9,627 nucleotides of DNA from CAYLGY01 sp964383325 (GCA_964383325.1 CAYLGY010000094.1:1-9627); one strand, 5' to 3'. Positions 1 through 6,414 are shown, numbered from the stretch's first letter. The notes: generated from the letters alone by a model not told the origin. A program made the numbers and translations.

Positions 1-8
1 TGCGCCCT

Positions 9-509
9 TCAGTAAATGACAAAACCGCCGGCAGAAGACCGGAAATCGATGACGCGGTGCTCCGCCGGATCCATCCGGATCGTCTGCCGTGTCTGCCATG
101 CAGGGTCGTCTCCCGGACGGTCGCGCATTCGCACGGCAATTTCATGCGCGCCGGCCGCGAGCACGAAACGCTGGTGCACGCGCGACGGCCCGCTGCGCCC
201 GATGCCGGACGGGGGAACGTCTCGTTCGAATATCCGCACGCCGTCGATCTCCAGCTCGACATGGATCGGCGGCCTTTCCCGCGGGCATATTTCCTTCCGG
301 CGCATGTTCGGCGGCAAGGCTGCCAGCTCCTCCTCCGTTGCCGGGCGGCAGGCCGCGCCACGGTCGGCGCCATGATGGAAGGAAAGCGTGAGCACGCCGG
401 CCCCTTCCGGCAGGCTGCGATGCGCCGGCCAGTTCGACAGCGAGGCGATTCCGGCAACGATCAGCAGCAGGACGGCGAATCGCGCGACCATCAGGAGAGC
501 GTCAATCAT
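9..509 (-). CDS. Membrane-anchored periplasmic protein of unknown function, last gene seen in the respiratory operon
   Basis: I do not recognise this 166-residue protein. One hydrophobic helix (about residues 5-25) is followed by a soluble domain, probably periplasmic. That domain holds a pair of cysteines (C54, C75) about 20 residues apart and a predicted beta-rich half with a 'H-V-E-L-E-I-D-G-V-R-I-F' stretch and a 'AAGAHEIAVRMRD' stretch. The latter pattern resembles small beta-sandwich domains. It is translationally coupled to the cytochrome b fusion: its ATG overlaps the upstream TGA in ATGA, with GGAGG seven bases before the start. Its place at the end of an oxidoreductase operon suggests an assembly or accessory subunit. 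A hypothetical gene (orf1) also follows senC in the published nitrosomonad norSY-senC-orf1 cluster, but I cannot show that the two are homologous. The stop codon lies within the window; the operon could continue past its left edge. Confidence 0.8.
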   Translation of the reverse strand: MIDALLMVARFAVLLLIVAGIASLSNWPAHRSLPEGAGVLTLSFHHGADRGAACRPATEEELAALPPNMRRKEICPRERPPIHVELEIDGVRIFERDVPPSGIGRSGPSRVHQRFVLAAGAHEIAVRMRDRPGDDPAWQTRQTIRMDPAEHRVIDFRSSAGGFVIY

Positions 510-2104
510 GGTCGGGCCTCCGCCGGCGCCATATCTGCCTGCGACGGTTCCTTTGCTGTTGGCGCTTCCTTCGCCAGTTCCGCCAGCCGGGCGCCGAATG
601 CTGCCTTTTCATTTCGATAGCGATGCGTCTCGAATGGCGAGACCCAGCAGGTCGCCAGCCTTTCCCGCGGCACGCGCTTGCGCAAATAGGGGTCGCGTTC
701 ACCAGCGAAGCGCTGGCGCGTCCATTCGATGCCCAGACGGTTATAGGCCGTGCTTTCGCTGCACCCTGCCACCAGCACGCCATCCGCGAGGTCCTTGCTT
801 AACGTATAATCGATCAGCGAGGGCGGGATCATGGCCACGCAGGGGAAGGTCACCACGGCGCCATGATCGCCGCCTCCGGCGCCATGCGCGCAGGCAAACA
901 CCATCATGCGGGCGCTCCTCTCAAGCTGGGCGGAAGCGGCATGCACGCTGTCTCGCACCTCGCGCAGGGGCTGGCCGGGCAGGTCGATCCCGGTCCTGAG
1001 ATCCGTCTGCCGGCGGAAGGGCGAGGAGGACGGGCACGATCCCATGCAGATGCCGCACGCGACGCACAGATCCGGGTTGACCTCCGCCTGATGCGGAAAG
1101 GGCGCGCCATCCGTGCGCGGTACAAGCTGGATGGCCTCATAGGGGCAATCCTCCACGCAGCGATTGCAGCCATTGCAGTTCGGCAGGTCGACCACTGCGG
1201 CAGGCGGACGCCGGAAGGGTGGCAGCCATGGCAGGAAGGCGAGCAGGGTCGAACCGCCGAGCAGCAGCGCCCACAGGCCCCAGGCGCCCCATTTCTCCGC
1301 CAGCGGATAGAGCGGCAGGAAGAACCAGTCGAGGCCGATCCCGTCTGGCACCCGGGCGAGGTTGGCCGGCCCCTGGCTGGTCGCGGGCTTCCATAGCGCG
1401 ACGGCCAGCAGGGAAGCAAGGATGAGGCCGGCAAGCAGCCTCGGCGGATTCACCTTCGGGCGGGAGATGCGCTGGATGTGGATCCACATGCCGAGCAGCA
1501 AGATCAGCGGCACGGCAATATGCAGGAAGACGAGCAGCGTGAAGAAGCGGCTGCTCAGATGATCCGGCGTCAGGAAATTGCGTGCCAGCGGCTCGCCGAA
1601 GATCGGCACCACATCCAGGAGTTCCGCCGAGATCAGCGCAACATATTGGGCAAGCATATCCCAGACCAGCCAATAGCCGGTGATCCCGGATACATAAAGA
1701 AACCAGATCAGCGGAATGCCGGTAAACCAGGAGAACCAGCGCGTGCCGCGATAGCGGTCGAGCGAGAATTCCCGCAGGAGATGCAGCGCCATGCTGACAA
1801 TCATCAGGTCGGAGGCATAGCGGTGCAGGCTCCGCATCACCCCGGCATGATATCCATGCGGCCCGCTGATCCATTCCACCGACGCATAGGCATCGACGAT
1901 GCCGGTATCGAAGAAGGCGAACAGGTAGATGCCGCTGACCGCGACTACCCAGAACAGGAAGAAGGAGATCGCGCCAAGCTGCGCCAGGGGATTGAGCGCC
2001 GGGCTGAACAGCCGTCCCGCGCCACGCTCGAGCGGATCGAAGACGCGCCGCAGCCCGCCCTTGATGAGGTGCGGCAAAGCCCAGTCCTGGCTGGCGTTCT
2101 TCAC
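506..2104 (-). CDS. Fused cytochrome b / 2x[4Fe-4S] ferredoxin / FlpD(MvhD)-like membrane oxidoreductase
   Basis: This 532-residue protein has three modules. Residues 40-295 are a diheme cytochrome b of the bc1/b6f type. Four helix histidines, H94/H108 and H195/H209, are each 14 apart, as in bc complexes. A 'LDWFFLPLY' segment (258-266) matches the PEWY loop of the quinol-oxidation site. Residues 305-360 are a bacterial ferredoxin domain with two full four-Cys sets (C310, C313, C316, C320 and C347, C350, C353, C357). Residues 398-510 resemble FlpD/MvhD, the delta subunit of methyl-viologen-reducing hydrogenase ('ADGVLVAGC'), but keep fewer cysteines (C405, C422, C448) than the family pattern, so cluster binding there is uncertain. 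I infer electron transfer between a cytoplasmic donor or acceptor and the quinone pool or the CuA enzyme encoded upstream. The start is GTG at 2104, with GGGAGGA eight bases upstream, 18 bp after the SCO stop. Its stop overlaps the next gene. Confidence 0.9.
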   Translation of the reverse strand: MKNASQDWALPHLIKGGLRRVFDPLERGAGRLFSPALNPLAQLGAISFFLFWVVAVSGIYLFAFFDTGIVDAYASVEWISGPHGYHAGVMRSLHRYASDLMIVSMALHLLREFSLDRYRGTRWFSWFTGIPLIWFLYVSGITGYWLVWDMLAQYVALISAELLDVVPIFGEPLARNFLTPDHLSSRFFTLLVFLHIAVPLILLLGMWIHIQRISRPKVNPPRLLAGLILASLLAVALWKPATSQGPANLARVPDGIGLDWFFLPLYPLAEKWGAWGLWALLLGGSTLLAFLPWLPPFRRPPAAVVDLPNCNGCNRCVEDCPYEAIQLVPRTDGAPFPHQAEVNPDLCVACGICMGSCPSSSPFRRQTDLRTGIDLPGQPLREVRDSVHAASAQLERSARMMVFACAHGAGGGDHGAVVTFPCVAMIPPSLIDYTLSKDLADGVLVAGCSESTAYNRLGIEWTRQRFAGERDPYLRKRVPRERLATCWVSPFETHRYRNEKAAFGARLAELAKEAPTAKEPSQADMAPAEARP

Positions 2105-2122
2105 GATCCCGGTCCTCCCGCC

Positions 2123-2920
2123 TCAAGTGGAACGGCGCGCAGCCCGCCACATGCGCGCAAGGATCCATCCCATCAGCAGGAAGGACAGCAAGCCGGCGCC
2201 GGCCTCCGCGAAGATGGTGTAGTCCAGCCGGTAGCGCCCGAGCTTCGGGTCATAGACCGTGCACAGGAAGCGAACCCGGTCCGCCAGCGCCGCCGGCGTG
2301 AAGGAGGTCATGCGCACGCCATAGACGAGTTGCTTCAGCGGCTCCATCAAGACCTGCAAGGGAAATTCGTCGCCGTGGACCTGCCGGTACACCTTCCCTT
2401 CCGCGTCGACGATGGTGATCTGCGTGATGTGCTCGAAACCGCCGGCAGCGCCCGAATAGCTGAACCCGATCTCGTCGAGCAGGGTGGCGAGCACGGCGGG
2501 CGACGCGGTCGCGACATGCCAGGACGGGTCGCCTGCAATGTCGTGATCGATGGCGAAGGCCGACAGGCGCCGCGGCGTGTCGTTGCGCGCATCGAAGCCC
2601 AGCGTCAGCACCTGGAACGAATCCCGGCCAAGCGTGGCGCGCGCATGCCTGACCGCTTCCTTGAGCGTTTGCGTGCTGGCCGGACAGACGGTGCTGCAGC
2701 TCGTATAGATCAGGCTGACCACCAGCGGCTTGCCCTTCAGCTCCACCATCCGGAACGACGAACCGTCGGAGCGGAGAAGCCGATGGTCGCTGATGACGGC
2801 GCCGATCGCCGCCTCGCTGCGCGCGAGCGCTTCGTCCGCGTCAATTCTTGCCGCGCTGGAGGGGCTGGCGAGAAGGAGCGCCGCAAGGCTGGCGATGCCG
2901 ATGGCAAGCATTCCCATCAT
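2123..2920 (-). CDS. SCO1/SenC-family copper chaperone with an extra C-terminal membrane helix
   Basis: A 265-residue thioredoxin-fold protein that delivers copper to, or reduces, the CuA centre of subunit II. Residues 1-23 look like a signal peptide or anchor ending in 'SSAA'. The copper site is complete: the CxxxC motif C75-S-T-V-C79 followed by Pro, and a downstream His164 in 'GFEHITQ'. After the SCO domain (about 40-200) there is an added region with a hydrophobic helix at about 236-257 ('GAGLLSFLLMGWIL') and a basic end. Most SCO proteins have only the N-terminal anchor. I chose the ATG that overlaps the ctaB stop (ATGA), which implies translational coupling; reading further upstream only re-reads ctaB in another frame. 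A second ATG follows immediately, so the exact start could be three bases later. It sits in an operon with a full CuA subunit, which explains its presence. Confidence 0.93.
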   Translation of the reverse strand: MMGMLAIGIASLAALLLASPSSAARIDADEALARSEAAIGAVISDHRLLRSDGSSFRMVELKGKPLVVSLIYTSCSTVCPASTQTLKEAVRHARATLGRDSFQVLTLGFDARNDTPRRLSAFAIDHDIAGDPSWHVATASPAVLATLLDEIGFSYSGAAGGFEHITQITIVDAEGKVYRQVHGDEFPLQVLMEPLKQLVYGVRMTSFTPAALADRVRFLCTVYDPKLGRYRLDYTIFAEAGAGLLSFLLMGWILARMWRAARRST

Positions 2921-3780
2921 CCCGCCATCGCATTCAGGAAGATCCCCGCGACCAGGAGGGTCAATTGCACGAGGGAAGCCTGAAAGTTCGAGATGGCTGC
3001 CCGGCGCGACGGCTCGCGGTAGAGCAGCCAGCTCTTCCAGAGGAACCAGCCGCCACCCGCGGCTGCGAAGACGCCATAGAGCCAGCCCATGCCGAACCAC
3101 AGCGGGATGAGCGACAGGATCGCCAGTGTCGCCGTATGCGACAGGATCGCCAGCGTCCATTCCCTCTCCGGCGCGATCGCAGGCAGCATCGGCACGCCCG
3201 CGGCGGTGTAGTCTTCCGCCTTCGCAGCAGCGAGGCTCCAGAAATGCGGCGGTGTCCACAGGAAGAGGACGGCGGCCAGAATGGTCGAAATCCATTGCGG
3301 CTGCGGGTCGATCGCTGCCGCCCCGGCCAGCACGGCGAAGGATCCGGCGAGGCCGCCAATGATGATGTTCGCGCAGGTTCGCCGCTTCAGCCAGACGGTA
3401 TAGACGAGGCTGTAGGTGATCGCGCCGAGAAAGATATACAGCGCCGAAATCGTGCCGGCGACCGCCCAGGCGAGCAGTACCGAGGCGCCGAGCAGCGCGG
3501 CGAAGGTTACCGGCCAGACCGGCCCCGGCTTCAGCTGGCCGCTGGCAAAGGGCCGATTGGCAGTCCGCTTCATCCTCCGGTCGCTGTCGCGCTCATGGTA
3601 ATGGTTGAAGGCGCCTGCGGCGCCAGCCGCGCCAAGAACCGCAAGCGCGAAGGCCGCGAGCGCTCCGGGCGTTAGCGCTTCGCCCTTGGTGACCGCAAGC
3701 CCCGCCAGCGCGCTCGCGACAATGGCAATGCTGATGCGCAGCTTCAGCAGGGTGATGACGATTCTGGTCGCGGCAAGCAT
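2917..3780 (-). CDS. ctaB: Protohaem IX farnesyltransferase (haem O synthase)
   Basis: This UbiA-family membrane prenyltransferase adds a farnesyl group to haem B to make haem O, the precursor of haem A. The 287-residue protein is close to the usual length of about 300 and has roughly eight or nine hydrophobic helices. The first catalytic loop reads N59-HYH-E63-RDS-D67-RRMKRTANRP. The usual pattern is NxxxDxxxDxxMxRTxxRP, so the first Asp is replaced by Glu here. The second conserved loop is 'AEDYTAAGVPMLP' (188-200). Start: ATG at 3780 with GGAGG nine bases before it; an in-frame ATG 18 bases upstream has no Shine-Dalgarno sequence. It begins 23 bp after subunit I ends. Its presence implies that the neighbouring oxidoreductase, or an enzyme coexpressed with it, uses haem O or A. 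No ctaA (haem A synthase) lies in the window. Confidence 0.96.
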   Translation of the reverse strand: MLAATRIVITLLKLRISIAIVASALAGLAVTKGEALTPGALAAFALAVLGAAGAAGAFNHYHERDSDRRMKRTANRPFASGQLKPGPVWPVTFAALLGASVLLAWAVAGTISALYIFLGAITYSLVYTVWLKRRTCANIIIGGLAGSFAVLAGAAAIDPQPQWISTILAAVLFLWTPPHFWSLAAAKAEDYTAAGVPMLPAIAPEREWTLAILSHTATLAILSLIPLWFGMGWLYGVFAAAGGGWFLWKSWLLYREPSRRAAISNFQASLVQLTLLVAGIFLNAMAG

Positions 3781-3803
3781 CGGCGTTCCCCTCCCCATCG
3801 TAC

Positions 3804-5531
3804 TCAGCGCAGCAGCCAGATTTCCGACAGGTACTTCCAGTTGACGAAATAATAGAGAACGAAGGACACGAAGAAGATGGCGATCAGGATCAGCGTTCCC
3901 GGCAGCTTCAGGGTCGCGTGGCTGCCATATTCGGCGACGACGGACGCCTTCCGGTGCAGCGGGAAGGTCAGGGGCGCATCGCCGCGATCGAGCCGCCTGC
4001 CCCACAGCACGGTTCCGACGGTGATGAGGATGAAGAGGATCCCGCCGATCGATGCGATGACTGCCGACAGCCCGTTCAGCGCCATCATCAGGAAGCCGCC
4101 GGAGGGCAGGTCGAACGGGTGCAGCGCGTCCGTGAGCGCGATATCCCAGTGCCGGCGCGGAATGCCGAGCGTGCCGGCGCCCATCATGAACAGCGAGATC
4201 CCGGCCGCGCCGAGCCCGAACAGATAGGGCTGCCATTTCGCCAGCCCCGGCCAGATGACATCGCGCTGGAAGACCAGCGGCAGCACGTAATAGGTCATCG
4301 CCATGAAGGCGAGGGTCGTGCCGGCCACCACCGTGCCATGGAAGTGCCCCGGGACATAGATGGTGTTGTGCATCAGCAGGTTGAGCTGTTCGGTGCCTAG
4401 GACCACGCCGGAAATGCCACCGATGAAGCCGAACATGACGAGGGAGAGGAACATGCCCGAGAAGGCCGGATTTCCCCATGGCGCCTTGCGCAGCCATTCG
4501 AACGCGCCCTTGGTGTAGCCGTTGCGCCGCTGCGCCGCCTCGATGGCGCCGGGCACGGTCAGGCCATGGATCAGCGATCCGAGCACGGCCAGATACAGCA
4601 TGTAGCTGGTATTGACGATCTTCCAGGTCGCGCTCATGCCCGGATCCGCGAGCAGGTGATGCGCCGAGGCAAGTTGCAGGAAGAAGATGTACAGGAGGAA
4701 GGCGGTGCGGCTGACCTTCTCGGAAAGCGGCTTGGCGCCCACGACCAGCGCCCCGATCGCGTACCAGACCGAGACATGGGCTGCGACATTCACCTGCTGC
4801 GAGGAATGGCCCATTCCCCACCAGACGACCTTGTAGACGAGGGGGTCGATCTCGGCGATCAGGCCCAGCGACCAGAGGAAAGTCGGCACGAGAATGATGG
4901 CCCCGGCGGCGAGGGTGAAGACCGCGATGATGGCGGCTGTCAGCGCACCGAACGTCACCAGCGGCATCGAGCCCTCATAGGTGCGCTCGCTGCGCGCGAT
5001 CACCAGCGTCCCGAAGAAGATCCCGATGGCGATCAGCGCCCCGACCGCGAACAGGATGATGCCGAAATAGAAATGCGGCGCGGCCTGCATCGGCGGATAG
5101 GACGTGAACATTACGCTCGAATCGCCCTGGAATACCGCGATATTGGTCGCAATCGCACCCAGCACCATCAGCACGAACCCGGCCCAGGCGAGCCTGGGCG
5201 CCGCGATGCGCGACCCAAGCAGAATCGCCGAGGCGAAATAGAGCAGCGCCACTTCAAAGAAGATGATCCAGAACAGCAGCACATTCGCGCCATGCCCGGT
5301 CAGGATGAGATAGAACCAGTCCGAGGGCAGCAGCTGAATGGCCGGCCAGCGCGTCAGTGCAACCAGCAAGCCCATGAGCCCACCAATGGCCAGGAAGAGA
5401 ATGGCCGCGACGGCATTGGCCTTGATGAGGCGCTGCGCGGCAATATCGACCCTCAGCCCGGTGAACCGGCAGGTGCGGAAATGCGCGCCTGCGACTTCCG
5501 TGCCAGCATGGAAAGCCTCTATTGCGGTCAT
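3804..5531 (-). CDS. Haem-copper oxidoreductase subunit I, B-family-like, lacking the catalytic Tyr (candidate nitric oxide reductase)
   Basis: The catalytic subunit, 575 residues with about 13 membrane helices. All metal ligands are present: H80 and H398 for the low-spin haem, H396 for the high-spin haem, and H242, H291 and H292 for the second metal. Signatures 'ADPG', 'APWGNPAF' and 'HNTIYVPGHFH' resemble Thermus ba3 (B-family) oxidase. The oxygen-reductase HPxxY motif is replaced by H242-S-S-Q-Q246, so the cross-linked Tyr that oxygen reductases need is Gln. Loss of this Tyr is known in NO reductases derived from oxygen reductases, so I favour 2 NO -> N2O + H2O, with a divergent oxidase as the alternative. 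Buried E93 and E381 are candidate active-site or proton-route acids. Automatic annotation would probably say ba3-type cytochrome c oxidase subunit I. Start: ATG at 5531 with GGGAGGGG upstream, overlapping the subunit II stop by ATGA. Confidence 0.93.
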   Translation of the reverse strand: MTAIEAFHAGTEVAGAHFRTCRFTGLRVDIAAQRLIKANAVAAILFLAIGGLMGLLVALTRWPAIQLLPSDWFYLILTGHGANVLLFWIIFFEVALLYFASAILLGSRIAAPRLAWAGFVLMVLGAIATNIAVFQGDSSVMFTSYPPMQAAPHFYFGIILFAVGALIAIGIFFGTLVIARSERTYEGSMPLVTFGALTAAIIAVFTLAAGAIILVPTFLWSLGLIAEIDPLVYKVVWWGMGHSSQQVNVAAHVSVWYAIGALVVGAKPLSEKVSRTAFLLYIFFLQLASAHHLLADPGMSATWKIVNTSYMLYLAVLGSLIHGLTVPGAIEAAQRRNGYTKGAFEWLRKAPWGNPAFSGMFLSLVMFGFIGGISGVVLGTEQLNLLMHNTIYVPGHFHGTVVAGTTLAFMAMTYYVLPLVFQRDVIWPGLAKWQPYLFGLGAAGISLFMMGAGTLGIPRRHWDIALTDALHPFDLPSGGFLMMALNGLSAVIASIGGILFILITVGTVLWGRRLDRGDAPLTFPLHRKASVVAEYGSHATLKLPGTLILIAIFFVSFVLYYFVNWKYLSEIWLLR

Positions 5532-6079
5532 GATCCCCTCCCCGCCTGATCGATGACGCGAATGCGGCCGGTCATCATGTGATGGCCGATCCCGCAATAT
5601 TCGTTGCATGCAATGCCGAACTCGCCGGTCTCGGTAGGTGTCAGCGTGATGATCTGCTCATAGCCCGGATGGACGGAAATATTGATGTTGACCGGCTGAA
5701 GCGTGAAACCGTGCTGCCAGTCGATCGATGACAGGTGGATGCGGTAGCTCTGGCCCTTCTCCAGCTCGAGGATCGGCCACCATTCCCACAGGCGGGCGAG
5801 CAGATAGACCGGCTCCCCGGCCGGCGGCCGCACCACCGGCGTCCCCATTTCATCCCCGACCTCGAATTTCTCCGCGAACTCGATGGTCTTCTGTTCATAT
5901 GCTTCCGGCGTGACCCGATAGGTTTCCGTCGAAAGGTTCTGACCGCCGATGAAGTGCCAGGCGATCATGAAGAAGAACATGAACAGCCCCCAAAGGAAGG
6001 CGATCACGATCCAGCCGATCTCCACGCGTGCGATCGGCTCGTTCCACCAGAGCTTGTTTTCGGGAGGCGAGATGGCCAT
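5528..6079 (-). CDS. Haem-copper oxidoreductase subunit II with an intact CuA site
   Basis: A 183-residue subunit with one N-terminal membrane helix (about 21-43) and a periplasmic cupredoxin domain. The CuA ligands are all visible: a His in 'DWQHGF' near residue 122 and the cluster C-N-E-Y-C-G-I-G-H-H-M-M, which matches CxExCxxxHxxM. It should therefore take electrons from a periplasmic donor such as a c-type cytochrome or cupredoxin and pass them to subunit I. The single helix and short length fit B-family subunits II (as in ba3), which lack the two-helix hairpin of mitochondrial-type enzymes. A 'GEPVYLLARLWEWWPILELEKG' style region precedes the cupredoxin core. Start: ATG at 6079 with AGGGGA upstream, 21 bp after the small subunit gene. 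The stop overlaps subunit I by ATGA. It could serve an oxygen or an NO reductase equally well. Confidence 0.95.
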   Translation of the reverse strand: MAISPPENKLWWNEPIARVEIGWIVIAFLWGLFMFFFMIAWHFIGGQNLSTETYRVTPEAYEQKTIEFAEKFEVGDEMGTPVVRPPAGEPVYLLARLWEWWPILELEKGQSYRIHLSSIDWQHGFTLQPVNINISVHPGYEQIITLTPTETGEFGIACNEYCGIGHHMMTGRIRVIDQAGRGS

Positions 6080-6100
6080 GGCTTGGTCCCCTGCGGCTGG

Positions 6101-6259
6101 CTATGGAGCGAGCGGAATCGAGGCGATTTCCATCACGCCCCAGACGAGATAGAGCGCCGTCGGGACCGTGATCCCGATGAAGAGCAACAGGAACGGATTG
6201 TCCAGAAGCTGTTGCATGACCGGGATTCTTTCCGGCCGGGGTTCGGGATTCTCGTCCAT
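6101..6259 (-). CDS. Small single-helix protein, probable accessory subunit of the haem-copper enzyme
   Basis: A 52-residue protein and the first gene of the operon. A charged N-terminus rich in Pro, Glu and Arg ('MDENPEPRPERIP') is followed by one hydrophobic helix (about residues 20-44, 'NPFLLLFIGITVPTALYLVWGVMEI'-type composition). The start is ATG at 6259 with GGAGGAGAA upstream; an in-frame ATG further upstream would start inside the promoter and the Fnr-type box, so it is rejected. The gene ends 21 bp before subunit II. B-family enzymes such as Thermus ba3 carry a one-helix subunit IIa of 34 residues. Position and topology suggest an analogous role here, but sequence identity is too low to claim by eye. 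An exact functional assignment is not possible. Confidence 0.82.
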   Translation of the reverse strand: MDENPEPRPERIPVMQQLLDNPFLLLFIGITVPTALYLVWGVMEIASIPLAP

Positions 6260-6291
6260 TGAACGTTCTCCTCCGCTGCCTGACCCAACGC

Positions 6292-6297
6292 ATAACA
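6292..6297 (-). promoter_or_regulatory. Candidate -10 element of the respiratory operon
   Basis: The minus strand reads TGTTAT here, the best -10-like hexamer between the Fnr-type box and the first gene. It would place the transcription start near 6285, so the centre of the TTGAC-N4-GTCAA box lies about 40 bp upstream. That is the usual spacing for activator-dependent (class II) Fnr/Dnr promoters, which lack a good -35. The leader would be about 25 bases, with the ribosome binding site near 6265-6275. Inferred from spacing only. Confidence 0.45.
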
Positions 6298-6316
6298 GAC
6301 CTGGCCGCAATGCACG

Positions 6317-6332
6317 CTTGACCGAAGTCAAG
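6317..6332. promoter_or_regulatory. Perfect Fnr/Dnr/NnrR-type box
   Basis: CTTGACCGAAGTCAAG is a perfect inverted repeat with core TTGAC-N4-GTCAA, matching the TTGAY-N4-RTCAA pattern bound by Fnr, Dnr and NnrR proteins. It lies in the divergent region between the respiratory operon and the Crp/Fnr regulator gene, about 40 bp before the likely operon start. The neighbouring regulator has the matching E-x-x-S-R recognition helix, so it is the probable ligand. The box could serve both directions. Confidence 0.82.
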
Positions 6333-6372
6333 CAGCCGGGCCGGGGCCGGCGCGACGCCTTCCTGCATTTGC

Positions 6373-6386
6373 TTGCGCTCGATCAA
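6373..6386. promoter_or_regulatory. Second, weaker Fnr/Dnr-type half-conserved box
   Basis: TTGCGCTCGATCAA has the TTG-N8-CAA frame of an Fnr-type site, with a perfect right half (ATCAA) and a degenerate left half. Its centre is 55 bp from the first box and about 56 bp before the regulator ATG. It could mediate autoregulation of the regulator or cooperative binding. A match of this quality can occur by chance, hence the lower confidence. Confidence 0.45.
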
Positions 6387-6396
6387 AGTCCCGGGA

Positions 6397-6414
6397 AGGA
6401 AAGCATGCTTTCCT
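6397..6414. repeat. 18-bp perfect palindrome before the regulator gene
   Basis: AGGAAAGCATGCTTTCCT is a perfect palindrome with no spacer. It lies between the second Fnr-type box and the AGGAGG ribosome binding site (6421-6426) of the regulator. The absence of a loop suggests a DNA operator for a dimeric protein rather than an RNA hairpin. It does not match the Fnr-type consensus, so another regulator would be involved. An alternative ATG (6405) for the regulator sits at its centre. Confidence 0.6.

Noticed and set aside
1478..2983. 501-codon plus-strand reading frame opposite the cytochrome b and SCO genes
   Set aside because: It has the charged, low-complexity composition of an antisense shadow of membrane-protein genes. 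The opposite strand encodes clear families.
2921..3295. Long N-terminal extension of the SCO reading frame
   Set aside because: It runs inside ctaB in another frame and has no SCO similarity. The ATGA overlap start gives a normal SCO with a signal peptide.
3781..4821. Long N-terminal extension of the ctaB reading frame
   Set aside because: It overlaps subunit I out of frame and reads as Arg/Ala-rich filler. ATG 3780 has a strong ribosome binding site and gives the family length.
4566..5549. 327-codon plus-strand frame opposite subunit I
   Set aside because: Very rich in Asp, Arg, Gln and Glu, as expected from the complement of a hydrophobic gene; no domain seen.
5532..5609. 26-residue N-terminal extension of subunit I
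   Set aside because: It lies within the subunit II coding region out of frame. ATG 5531 has GGGAGGGG and an ATGA overlap.
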